A program made the translations under genes and the position numbers. Source: Tsuneonella aeria (lineage in GTDB: Bacteria; Pseudomonadota; Alphaproteobacteria; Sphingomonadales; Sphingomonadaceae). From it: a DNA stretch of 64,000 nucleotides. The notes beneath the pieces were generated by a model. It made no database searches, was not told the DNA's origin, and saw only the letters and a program-made list of their open reading frames with translations. Of this stretch, positions 56,883 through 64,000 are shown one piece after another (positions within the stretch are counted from its first letter, which is position 1; each line of letters opens with the position of its first letter). Location: positions 744,001-808,000 of the forward strand of contig NZ_WTZA01000001.1 of the NCBI RefSeq assembly GCF_009827495.1, read 5' to 3'.

Positions 56883-57946
56883 GCATTCAGCTTGGGATAA
56901 TCGATGTAGCCTCGCTGCTCGCCCGTATAGAGCAGGGCGTAGTCGGGCTTGGCAATTACGGCGCCTTCACGGATGCGGCGCGGCAGGTCGGGATTGGCGA
57001 TGAACGCGCGGCCGAACGAAACGGCTTCGGCCCGGCCGGCTTCGATCAATGCGGCTGCACTGTCTGCCTTCAGCATGTTGTTCGCGACAATCGGCCCTGA
57101 CCAGTTGTCGCGAACCATCTGCAGGGTGTCGAGATCGGTCAGCCCCATGTCGATCACATGGGCATAGGCCAGCCCGAGACCGTTCACGGCGCGCAGCAGC
57201 GGCACGAAGGTCGAGGCTGGATCGCGCGGGTCCATGCCGTTGTAGGGATTGCCCGGCGAAATGCGGAAACCCACGCGATCGCCGCCGATGGCATCAGCCA
57301 TGGCCGCCAAGACCTCGGCGGCGAAGCGGGCGCGGTTGTCCGCCGTCCCGCCGTATTGATCGTCGCGCACATTGCTTGCCGGGTTCAGGAACTGGTTGAC
57401 CAGGTAGCCGCTGGCGCAGTGCAGTTCGACGGCGTCGATCCCGGCCGAACGAGCATTGCGCGCCGCCTGGGCATATTCCCCCACAACCCTGCGGATGTCG
57501 GCGGACGTCATTGCCCGCGCCACGGCGCAATCCATCGGAACGCCATCCGGTCCGGGCACCTTGTCAGGGCAGGCAATCGCCGATGGCGCGATGACGTCAG
57601 CGGTGAAGCCACGGTTCGCCGGAATCACGACCCGCCCGCAGTGCATGAGCTGCATCGCGATTCGGCCACCTTCTGCGTGAACCGCGTCGGCGACACGGCC
57701 CCAGCCGTCGATCTGCTCCTGCGAGTGTATCCCGGGCGTGCGCCAGTAACCCTTGCCTTCGGGCGTCGGCTGGGTCCCCTCGGTCACGATCAGGCCGGCG
57801 CTGGCGCGCTGACGGTAATACTGGACCATGTCCGCGGTCGGGACGTCGCCCTCGCCTGCCCGGTCGCGGGTCATCGGGGCCATGACGATGCGGTTCGGAA
57901 GGTCCAGCGCGCCAATTCTCACGGGCGCAAACAACGCGTCCGTCAC
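56879..57946 (-). CDS. old yellow enzyme family NADH:flavin oxidoreductase
   Basis: About 355 residues of the NemA/OYE type: P-N-R-I-V-M-A-P-M-T-R near residue 20, Q-L-M-H-C-G-R near 90, Y-L-V-N-Q-F-L-N-P, and a late F-G-R-A-F-I-A-N-P. The usual H-x-A-N pair that binds the enone oxygen reads H-C-A-S, with Ser for Asn. GTG 57946 gives a GTGA overlap with the DUF1214 stop; ATG 57964 is also possible (six residues more). OYEs reduce activated C=C bonds, so a ring enone is a fair guess. Confidence 0.87.
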   Translation of the reverse strand: MTDALFAPVRIGALDLPNRIVMAPMTRDRAGEGDVPTADMVQYYRQRASAGLIVTEGTQPTPEGKGYWRTPGIHSQEQIDGWGRVADAVHAEGGRIAMQLMHCGRVVIPANRGFTADVIAPSAIACPDKVPGPDGVPMDCAVARAMTSADIRRVVGEYAQAARNARSAGIDAVELHCASGYLVNQFLNPASNVRDDQYGGTADNRARFAAEVLAAMADAIGGDRVGFRISPGNPYNGMDPRDPASTFVPLLRAVNGLGLAYAHVIDMGLTDLDTLQMVRDNWSGPIVANNMLKADSAAALIEAGRAEAVSFGRAFIANPDLPRRIREGAVIAKPDYALLYTGEQRGYIDYPKLNA

Positions 57947-59004
57947 GGGCGAAACACCCGGCATTGCGGTACGGGATGCGTCGGCGCATCGATCCAGCGG
58001 AACAGCGCCGTGCCCAGGCGGTGCCCGGCCAGGTCCAGCCAGTTCCCATAGCCGGGATCGGCGTCCGCGCAGATGAGGCGCACGCTGCCATCCTGTTCGG
58101 GCGTGACCATCGTATTGTTGACCCAGACCCGGTGATGGACATGATCGAGCGATTCCATCCACCAGTTGTCGAGCTGGAAATTCCACATCCGCGTGCCCGG
58201 CGGCGGGGTGAACGTGAGTTCCCACGCCTCCCCCGGTTCCAGGTTGTAGAAGGCATGGCCGTACCAGATCTGCGGGTCCCCGCCGGCTTTCTGGAAAAAG
58301 CTCTGATCGTGCTCGAAGATGCGGTTGGGCGCCGCCATGAACATTTCGGTCCAGCTGGCGAACGTCTGCGCGGTCCCCTTCACCCAGGCCGCCGTCTGGG
58401 CGAGCTGGGCGCGGATTTCGTCCGGAGTGACGAGGTGGGGGTGCGACGGCCCGTCCAGGCATTCGACGGTGAACGTGGCAGGGGTTTGCGCCGCCTTTTC
58501 CTCGAACGTCTGCCTGATGATCACGATCGTCGAATCGTCGGCGAGCGGAAGCCAGTTCCGGTTCTCCGGCTCCCGCCCGATGAGGATTTCGAAGGTACCG
58601 TCCGGTTCAAGCTCCACGTCGGCGAATTCGATTTCGCCAGTGGAGGCCATGGTGCCATCGATGGCATAGCGATTGGCCTTGGAGCCGAGAGAGAGATAGG
58701 GCACCGTCCCGCGTTCGCCGCGCAATCGGTAACGCCGGTCTCCGCGCACGCAGAACTGCTGGTAGATGTTGTCGGGATTGTCCGCGCCGATCTTCAACTT
58801 GTCGTCGCAAAGCTGGAAAATCCGCGGAAAGTCAGGATCGTTCGAATCTACCAGCATGTTGAGCGCGGTGCGCGTGAGACGACTGAGATAGCGTAGCCCT
58901 TCCGCCTGATCGAGCGGCGTCGCGGGACCGCGATCGAGCACGGCGCCGGCTTCCGCCAGCTCGGCGCAGAAAGTACGCCATGCTTCCGACAAGGTCTCAG
59001 CCAT
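57943..59004 (-). CDS. DUF1214-type protein, short form
   Basis: A 353-residue soluble protein, shorter paralogue of the one at 11152-12369. The C-terminal DUF1214 core has R-M-W-N-F-Q-L-D-N-W-W-M and Q-D-G-S-V-R-L-I-C-A-D. The N-terminal helix region (W-R-T-F-C-A-E-L-A-E-A-G...Y-L-S-R-L-T-R) also aligns by eye with the paralogue (W-D-D-F-C...F-L-G-R-L-T-R). It overlaps its neighbours on both sides. Two copies in two steroid-type operons imply a specific role, but no activity is known. Confidence 0.75.
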   Translation of the reverse strand: MAETLSEAWRTFCAELAEAGAVLDRGPATPLDQAEGLRYLSRLTRTALNMLVDSNDPDFPRIFQLCDDKLKIGADNPDNIYQQFCVRGDRRYRLRGERGTVPYLSLGSKANRYAIDGTMASTGEIEFADVELEPDGTFEILIGREPENRNWLPLADDSTIVIIRQTFEEKAAQTPATFTVECLDGPSHPHLVTPDEIRAQLAQTAAWVKGTAQTFASWTEMFMAAPNRIFEHDQSFFQKAGGDPQIWYGHAFYNLEPGEAWELTFTPPPGTRMWNFQLDNWWMESLDHVHHRVWVNNTMVTPEQDGSVRLICADADPGYGNWLDLAGHRLGTALFRWIDAPTHPVPQCRVFRP

Positions 59005-59548
59005 CGCTTGAAGTCCCTTCCTCGTACCAGGTGAGCCAGCGCCCGGTGTCGACCCTTCGCTCCGGAGGACGCCCGGTTTTCGCCAGCAGATGCGCGGTCA
59101 GCCTGGCTTCGGCCCGGATGGGCGATACTTCTTCGTACACACGTTCGTACTCGCTCGCGGCGATCTTCCAGCCATCGTCGGTGCGGCGATAGGTATCGTA
59201 GTAGAGCGACGATCCAATGGTATCCGTCCCGCGTACCGGATCGATGAACCGATCCTGGAGATACCAGGTGCCCGTCGCCTCGTCAGGTGCGACAAATGCG
59301 ATTTCCGGCGTGTGGCCGTGGTGCATGGCGACAATGTCGGAATTGAAGCTGGAGCCGATGAAATCGATCATCTCGCCCCGCCCTTCCACCTGCAGGCGAT
59401 AGCCGCCGCCGCGCAAGTCCACCCGCACGTCTTCGGTGAACAGGGTCGCAAGTTCCCCCTCGTTACCGGTGTCGATGCACCGGAAATAGCGCGCCTTTAA
59501 CTGCCGGATATCCTCCAGGTCGGACAGCTGCTGCAACGTAAAGGGCAT
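58997..59548 (-). CDS. SnoaL-like/NTF2-fold protein
   Basis: A 183-residue protein starting L-S-D-L-E-D-I-R-Q-L-K-A-R-Y-F-R-C-I-D, the common SnoaL_4 opening. It has F-T-E-D-V-R-V-D-L, the His-rich M-H-H-G-H and a W-K-I-A-A-S-E-Y-E-R strand. About 40 further residues follow the fold. Start 59548 has no strong ribosome site. It overlaps the DUF1214 start by 8 nt and follows the true KSI by 12 nt. Function unknown; an isomerase or dehydratase in C/D-ring breakdown is plausible. Confidence 0.8.
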   Translation of the reverse strand: MPFTLQQLSDLEDIRQLKARYFRCIDTGNEGELATLFTEDVRVDLRGGGYRLQVEGRGEMIDFIGSSFNSDIVAMHHGHTPEIAFVAPDEATGTWYLQDRFIDPVRGTDTIGSSLYYDTYRRTDDGWKIAASEYERVYEEVSPIRAEARLTAHLLAKTGRPPERRVDTGRWLTWYEEGTSSDG

Positions 59549-59560
59549 CGCCTGTATCCT

Positions 59561-59935
59561 TTACATCCCGGTGAAATTGCCCGGGCCGAAGAACGCCTGC
59601 ATCGATCGGACCTTGCCCGCGTCGTCGAAGCGGAACACATCGATCACATCGACCGTCGCATCGGCCTCGCCCATTTTCAGGCGCACCTGGAACGCAAAGG
59701 CTGCGAAATCGCCGCCGACGCGGATGGGCCCCTGCAGTTCGAGTTTCGCGCCAGTGCCGATCGACATCGTGTAGAATTCGCGGATCGCGTCGTGCCCGAC
59801 CTTGGCGGGGGTCCCGACCGGATCTTCCACCGTGGCGTCCTCGGCAAACAGCGCGACGACGCCTTCGGAATCCTCGCGCGCAAAGGCATCGACGTATGCA
59901 TGGACGGCGGCTTGCATCTGTTCTGGCGTGGGCAT
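59561..59935 (-). CDS. ksi: ketosteroid delta-5-isomerase (KSI)
   Basis: A 124-residue protein, the length of Comamonas KSI. The three catalytic residues fall at the classical numbers: Tyr14 (V-H-A-Y), Asp38 (T-V-E-D-P-V-G) and Asp99 (D-V-I-D-V-F-R-F). The V-V-A-L-F-A-E-D-A-T-V-E-D-P-V-G and A-I-R-E-F-Y segments are also as in that enzyme. KSI moves the C5-C6 double bond of 3-keto-5-ene steroids to C4-C5. It starts 5 nt after the MaoC stop. It is the strongest direct evidence for steroid breakdown here. Confidence 0.92.
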   Translation of the reverse strand: MPTPEQMQAAVHAYVDAFAREDSEGVVALFAEDATVEDPVGTPAKVGHDAIREFYTMSIGTGAKLELQGPIRVGGDFAAFAFQVRLKMGEADATVDVIDVFRFDDAGKVRSMQAFFGPGNFTGM

Positions 59936-59940
59936 TTGCG

Positions 59941-60402
59941 TCACTGCTCCGAATAATAACGGCTGATGGTATCGACGCTGAGCGCAGGCTTGTCGGCACC
60001 CTCGATCTCGATGACGACGCGCACCACCGACTGGATCGCGCCCTTGACCTCCTCGACAGAGATCACTTCGCCTTTCGCGCGGATGCGGCTGCCGACCTTT
60101 ACCGGGCTTAGGAACCGCAGCCGATCCGCCCCGATGTTGACCGCGTGCGTGAATCCCCGGACTTCCACGAGTTCGGGAAGGAAGTGGTTCACCAGGCTCA
60201 TCGTCAAATAGCCGTGGGCGATCGTGCCCCCGAACGGCCCCTGCCGGGCGCGCGCGACATCGACGTGAATCCACTGGTGGTCGCCGGTCACATCGGCGAA
60301 GCCGTCGACCCGCTCCTGCTCGATGGAGAGCCAGTCGGTCGGGCCGAAGGTCGCCCCTTCCTGCCCGATCAGGTCGCGCGGCGATTGATAGACGGCGGTC
60401 AT
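59941..60402 (-). CDS. MaoC-type (R)-specific enoyl-CoA hydratase
   Basis: A 153-residue single hot-dog protein. The hydratase-2 motif reads T-G-D-H-Q-W-I-H (Asp and His as the catalytic pair), followed by G-T-I-A-H-G-Y-L-T-M-S-L. It hydrates trans-2-enoyl-CoA. The single-domain form could work as a homodimer. ATG 60402 overlaps the ipdF-like stop (ATGA). In the operon it would act after the acyl-CoA dehydrogenases encoded upstream. Confidence 0.88.
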   Translation of the reverse strand: MTAVYQSPRDLIGQEGATFGPTDWLSIEQERVDGFADVTGDHQWIHVDVARARQGPFGGTIAHGYLTMSLVNHFLPELVEVRGFTHAVNIGADRLRFLSPVKVGSRIRAKGEVISVEEVKGAIQSVVRVVIEIEGADKPALSVDTISRYYSEQ

Positions 60403-61178
60403 GCGCGCTGGCTCGATACCGACAGCACTTCGCCGGTCATGTAACTTGACAGGTCAGAGGCGAGGAACAGCATCACGTTGGCGACCTCCCACACTTCCGC
60501 GGGACGACCGAACGCTTCCTTGGCGGATAGTTCGGCGAGCAGTTCGTCGGTCGTGACCTTGGCAAGGAACGCGTGCATCGCGATCGAGGGCGCGACGGCG
60601 TTGATCCGCACGCCATGTTCGGCGGCCTCGACCGCGGAACAACGGGTAAATGCCATCACCCCGGCCTTTGCGGCCGCGTAATGCGCCTGCCCCTTCTGCG
60701 CGCGCCAGCCCAGGACCGATGCGTTGTTGACGATCGCGCCGGTCTTGCGCGCCTGCATCGACGGCAGGAACGCGCGGGTCATCCGGAACACGGAATTGAG
60801 CGTCACATCGATGACGCGAAACCACTGGTCGTCGGTCATGTCGACAACGGGCACCTCGCCCCCCAGACCGGCATTGTTGATCAGGACATCGACATGGCCA
60901 AGCGCCGCGAGCGCCGCGGTGTGCAGGGCGTCGACGTCCTGCTGGCTGGTAACATCGCACACGAAGGTTGCCGGGCGTGCGCAGCCCACTTCGGCCGCGA
61001 TGCGATCGGCCGCTTCGCCCAGTCGCCGCTCGTGGAAGTCGCTGACGAGAACGGTCGCCCCCTCCTCCGCCGCGCGCTTGGCGGCGGCGAAGCCGATGCC
61101 CGTGCCGGCCGCGGCGGTCACGACGACGGTCTTGCCCCGGAGCAAGCCGCGCGGCTCGGGATATTGCGGTACGATCAC
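60399..61178 (-). CDS. ipdF: IpdF-like short-chain dehydrogenase
   Basis: A 259-residue SDR. The cofactor loop is the unusual T-A-A-A-G-T-G-I-G, followed by N-N-A-G-L-G-G, N-N-A-S-V-L-G-W-R-A-Q, Y-A-A-A-K and the ending Y-M-T-G-E-V-L-S-V-S-S-Q. From memory these blocks match actinobacterial IpdF (mycobacterial Rv3559c), which acts on HIP-CoA intermediates. As in mycobacteria it is next to a FadE30-like gene. No alignment could be run. Confidence 0.82.
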   Translation of the reverse strand: MIVPQYPEPRGLLRGKTVVVTAAAGTGIGFAAAKRAAEEGATVLVSDFHERRLGEAADRIAAEVGCARPATFVCDVTSQQDVDALHTAALAALGHVDVLINNAGLGGEVPVVDMTDDQWFRVIDVTLNSVFRMTRAFLPSMQARKTGAIVNNASVLGWRAQKGQAHYAAAKAGVMAFTRCSAVEAAEHGVRINAVAPSIAMHAFLAKVTTDELLAELSAKEAFGRPAEVWEVANVMLFLASDLSSYMTGEVLSVSSQRA

Positions 61179-62353
61179 AGGTCACCCCTCGGCTCGCGCG
61201 GCATTCCAAGACCGCGCTCCGCGATCAGGTTGCGCTGGATCTGGTTGGTGCCGCCATAGATCGTATCGGCGCGGGAATAGAGGAACAGGTTGGGCAGCGT
61301 ATCCCATTCGTATTCCGGATTACCGGTGACCTCGCCCGCCTGGCCGAGCACGTCCATCGCAAGTTCCCCAAGGTTGCGCCGCCAGGTCGCCCACTGGATC
61401 TTGTAGGTGAGCGCCGCGCCGTCGATCCGTGAATGATCCGTGTTCGACAGCATCCGGAGGGCGCCATAACGCATGAGGCGCAGTCCGATTTCCGCCTTCG
61501 CGATGCGCTGGCGAATCAGGGGATCGTTCGCCGAACCGTTCGCCCTGGCCACTTCGATGATCGCGTCGAGCTCGTTACGGAAAGCCATCTGCTGGCCCAG
61601 CGTCGAAACCCCCCGTTCGAACGCGAGGAGGCCCATCGCGATCTGCCAGCCGCCGCCTACCGAGCCGATCAGGCTGTCCGCCGGGCAGCGGGCGTCGGTG
61701 AAGAACGTTTCGTTGAATTCGGCATCGCCGTTGATCTGCTCGATGCCGCGTATCTCGATGCCCGGCTGGTCGATCGGCATCATCAGGAAAGTGAGGCCCT
61801 TGGGCCCCTTCGATCCTTCTTCCGTGCGCGTCACGACGAAGATCCAGTCGGATATGTGGGCAAGGCTGGTCCAGATTTTCTGGCCGTTGACCACCCATTC
61901 CCCGCCCTCGAGGCGGCCTTTCGTGCGCACCGCGGCAAGGTCGGAGCCCGCGTTCGGTTCCGAAAAGCCCTGGCAGAAGATCGTCGTCCCACCGGCGATG
62001 CCAGGCAGGAAGCGTGCCTTCTGTTCGGGCGTGCCGAACGCCAGGATCGTCGGCCCCGCCAGCTCCACGCCGATGTGGTTGACGCGGCCCGGAACCCCGG
62101 CGCGCGCGTATTCCTCGGCAAAGATGACCTGTTCGGCCAGCGTCGCGTTGCGGCCGCCCCATTCCTCCGGCCACCCGATGCACGACCACTTGTGCGCGGC
62201 GAGCTGTTGCTCCCATTCCTTGCGCCGCTCGGGCTTCTCGGTGAGCTTCGTGATCCCCTTGATGTCGCGGAATTCGCCCGCCATCTGACCTTGCAGCCAG
62301 TCGGCGGCCTCGGCACGGAACGCCTCTTCCGCCTGCGAAAATCCCAGCTTCAT
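61175..62353 (-). CDS. fadE30: acyl-CoA dehydrogenase, FadE30-like
   Basis: A 392-residue FAD acyl-CoA dehydrogenase: F-C-Q-G-F-S-E-P-N-A-G-S-D-L flavin-contact region, W-T-S-L-A-H, and a C-terminal I-Y-G-G-T-N-Q-I-Q-R-N-L. The opening and the W-P-E-E-W-G-G-R motif resemble FadE30, which starts oxidation of the HIP side chain. It overlaps neighbours by ATGA on both sides. The Y-G-G-T form lacks the Glu of medium-chain enzymes at this place, as do many steroid FadEs, so the partner FadE may be needed. Confidence 0.82.
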   Translation of the reverse strand: MKLGFSQAEEAFRAEAADWLQGQMAGEFRDIKGITKLTEKPERRKEWEQQLAAHKWSCIGWPEEWGGRNATLAEQVIFAEEYARAGVPGRVNHIGVELAGPTILAFGTPEQKARFLPGIAGGTTIFCQGFSEPNAGSDLAAVRTKGRLEGGEWVVNGQKIWTSLAHISDWIFVVTRTEEGSKGPKGLTFLMMPIDQPGIEIRGIEQINGDAEFNETFFTDARCPADSLIGSVGGGWQIAMGLLAFERGVSTLGQQMAFRNELDAIIEVARANGSANDPLIRQRIAKAEIGLRLMRYGALRMLSNTDHSRIDGAALTYKIQWATWRRNLGELAMDVLGQAGEVTGNPEYEWDTLPNLFLYSRADTIYGGTNQIQRNLIAERGLGMPREPRGDL

Positions 62354-63408
62354 GCCGCTTCTCCGAGGATCATTGCGGCAACTTGTTCCCGGTGCCATGC
62401 ATTGCTGCCGAGCATGGATTGCAGCGCCCGCGCACGCTTGAAAAACAGGTGCGCATCGTGTTCCCAGGTGAACCCTATCCCACCGTGGAGCTGGATCATG
62501 TCGCCGGCGCATCGCAGGAACGTGTCGGTGGCAAAGCTCTTGGCGGCATGCAGCGCCAGCGGCGCTTCGTCCGATCCTTCGTCCACCGCGCAGGCCGCCC
62601 AATACACGGCGCTGCGCGCCTGTTCGATCTCGATCATCATGTCCGCCAGGCGGTGTTTGTAGGCCTGGAACGACCCGATCGGGCGACCGAACTGGACGCG
62701 TTCCTTGGCGTAAGCCACCGTGCGGTCGAGAGCCTCCTGCGCGCCGCCGAGCGCCTCTGCCGCGGCGACGACGAAGGCGGCCTGGTGCGCCGCGGTGCTT
62801 GCCGCCATCGGATCGGCGAGTGGCTCCCCTTTGGCTCCCTGGAATGAAACGCGGGCGTAGGGCCGCGTCTGGTCCATCGTCGTCAGCGGGGTGACCGTCA
62901 CGCCCTCTGCGTCAGCCGGGACGATCCAGGCCGATGCGTTGTTACTGGCCAGAAAGACCTGCGCAGACCCACCATGCGCGACGAAGCCCGCTTCGCCCGA
63001 AATCCTGTTGCCATCAGCCACGAAACCCGCGTCGTGCGCGTAGCCCGCGATGACTTCGCCGGAGAGAAGGCGCGGCAGCCAGCTTTCGCGCTGCGCATCG
63101 CTGCCACCCGCCGCGATTGCCTGCGCGCACTGGGCGAGGCTACCCAGCATCGGCAGGGCGGAAACCTGTGCGCCCGCGGCCTCGGCAATGATTGCCAGCT
63201 CCACCAGCCCCAGCCCGGCGCCACCGACCGCTTCCGGAATGCCGATGCCCGACAGCCCAAGCTCTGCGCAGAACGCGTCCCACAAGGCGCGATCGATTCC
63301 GTCGTTGGCCATCGCCGCCCGGGTGCGGGCCGAAGACGCGTTCTCGCGGAAGAACGCCTGCGCGGTTTCCACGATCATCGCCTGTTCGTCGGTGAATGCG
63401 AAATGCAT
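62350..63408 (-). CDS. acyl-CoA dehydrogenase (second FadE)
   Basis: A 352-residue acyl-CoA dehydrogenase, shorter than the usual 380-400. The C-terminal part has Q-F-G-R-P-I-G-S-F-Q-A-Y-K-H-R and Q-L-H-G-G-I-G-F-T-W-E-H-D, typical of the family. The middle beta-barrel is reduced. It overlaps the FadE30-like gene (ATGA) and shares one base with the SDR stop (TGATG). Paired unlike FadE genes often encode heteromeric enzymes in steroid pathways, which is inferred here. Confidence 0.87.
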   Translation of the reverse strand: MHFAFTDEQAMIVETAQAFFRENASSARTRAAMANDGIDRALWDAFCAELGLSGIGIPEAVGGAGLGLVELAIIAEAAGAQVSALPMLGSLAQCAQAIAAGGSDAQRESWLPRLLSGEVIAGYAHDAGFVADGNRISGEAGFVAHGGSAQVFLASNNASAWIVPADAEGVTVTPLTTMDQTRPYARVSFQGAKGEPLADPMAASTAAHQAAFVVAAAEALGGAQEALDRTVAYAKERVQFGRPIGSFQAYKHRLADMMIEIEQARSAVYWAACAVDEGSDEAPLALHAAKSFATDTFLRCAGDMIQLHGGIGFTWEHDAHLFFKRARALQSMLGSNAWHREQVAAMILGEAA

Positions 63409-64000
63409 CAGGCGGTCCCCCAGACTTTTCGGGGAGCAACCCTTTCGGCGAGCAACGTCTCAACGGCCTCGCCGACCTCGTCGGGGTTCCAGCGCCTGCC
63501 CGCGTCCACCGCCGGTCCTTCGCGCCAGCCATCTCCCAGCATGATCCTGCCGCCTTCCAGTTCGAACACGCAGCCAGTCACGTTCGCACTCTCGCTGGAG
63601 CCGAGCCAGACGACGGTGGGGGCGATGTTCGCCGGGTCCATCACGTCAAACGCGTCGCCCTGGGTGGCCATCTTGTCCGCGAAGGCCTGCTCCGTCATGC
63701 GGGTGCGCGCCGAAGGGGCGAGCGCGTTGGCCGTGATGCCGTATCGGCCGAGTTCGGCTGCCTGCACCAGCGTTAGCGACGCGATCCCGCCCTTGGCGGT
63801 CGAATAGGCCGACTGCGCGATGGAACCCTGGAGCCCTGCCCCACTGGTGGTATTGATGATCCGCGCATCGGGATTTTCCCCGCGCTTCTGCTTTGCACGC
63901 CAGTAATCCACGGCGTGGCGCGCCAGGCAGAAATGGCCGCGCAGATGGACGTGCATGGTCGCGTCCCATTCTTCCGGCGTGGCGGACACGAACATGCGGT
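63408..64000 (-). CDS. short-chain dehydrogenase/reductase (N-terminus outside window)
   Basis: The C-terminal part, about 197 residues, of an SDR whose start lies beyond the window; the frame is open at the edge. It shows Ser in I-N-T-T-S-G-A-G, Y-S-T-A-K and a long C-terminal tail with W-R-E-G-P-A-V-D and R-R-W. This recalls the SDRs related to peroxisomal multifunctional 3-hydroxyacyl-CoA dehydrogenases seen in mycobacterial cholesterol clusters. As first visible gene of the operon it would oxidise the 3-hydroxyacyl-CoA made by the MaoC hydratase. Confidence 0.83.
   Translation of the reverse strand, partial: RMFVSATPEEWDATMHVHLRGHFCLARHAVDYWRAKQKRGENPDARIINTTSGAGLQGSIAQSAYSTAKGGIASLTLVQAAELGRYGITANALAPSARTRMTEQAFADKMATQGDAFDVMDPANIAPTVVWLGSSESANVTGCVFELEGGRIMLGDGWREGPAVDAGRRWNPDEVGEAVETLLAERVAPRKVWGTA

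Overview
The window is high-GC DNA from an alphaproteobacterium, most likely a sphingomonad of the Novosphingobium/Sphingobium kind. This is inferred from three large TonB-dependent receptors set among catabolic operons, the very dense SDR/acyl-CoA/Rieske gene content, and stop-start overlaps (ATGA, GTGA, TGATG). No RNA gene, IS element, phage gene, CRISPR array or origin is visible. Nearly every base is coding, and no gene-free stretch exceeds about 300 bases.

The gene content points to steroid catabolism. There is a ketosteroid isomerase with all three textbook catalytic residues at the textbook positions, a KstD-type FAD dehydrogenase, and two KshA-type Rieske oxygenases. There is also a block resembling the actinobacterial HIP (C/D-ring) genes (fadD3-like, ipdF-like, fadE30-like, a second fadE, MaoC) and an hsaG/hsaF-like pair for the last A/B-ring fragments. 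A P450 and a Baeyer-Villiger-type monooxygenase may attack the side chain or D ring.

Layout. 1-5842 (-): SDR, two acyl-CoA ligases, amidohydrolase, Rieske oxygenase (cut by the window edge). 5931-6692 (-) SDR, divergent from 6831-15264 (+), a coupled operon of SDR, fadD3-like ligase, SDR, sulfotransferase, DUF1214 protein, TIM-barrel protein, Gfo/Idh oxidoreductase and formylglycine-generating enzyme. The last meets an exported sulfatase (15272-17554, -). 17638-26458 (-): LLM flavin enzyme, LuxR regulator, epoxide-hydrolase-like protein, SDRs, kstD, NAD-binding epimerase-like protein, SnoaL protein. 26626-29083 (+): EthD-like and AtuA-like proteins. 29091-39235 (-): amidohydrolase, COQ4-like protein, TonB receptor, BVMO, quinone-reductase-like MDR, two SnoaL proteins, P450. 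39410-42284 (+): TonB receptor and VOC protein. 42291-43037 (-) HTH regulator, divergent from 43181-45830 (+), a second amidohydrolase/COQ4-like pair. 45930-49120 (+): SDR, esterase, SnoaL protein, two Lrp/AsnC regulators. 49301-53201 (-): kshA-like oxygenase and a third TonB receptor. 53411-55404 (+): hsaG/hsaF. 55401-64000 (-): one tightly coupled operon of carboxyltransferase, OYE, DUF1214 protein, SnoaL protein, KSI, MaoC, ipdF, two fadE and an SDR (cut by the window edge).

The most striking unexplained structure is a repeated operator-like element, CGTAN-N16-NTACG. It occurs at six intergenic sites (26573, 34204, 39347, 45881, 50467, 53263) with exactly the same 16-nt spacing, in front of all three TonB receptors, the kshA-like gene, the kstD operon, the P450 operon and an operon that carries two Lrp/AsnC regulators. 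It looks like one local regulon. A different 27-bp palindrome (6711-6737) sits between the 5.9 kb and 6.8 kb operons. Other notable items are the paired COQ4-like/amidohydrolase modules and a sulfotransferase encoded together with an FGE and an exported sulfatase.
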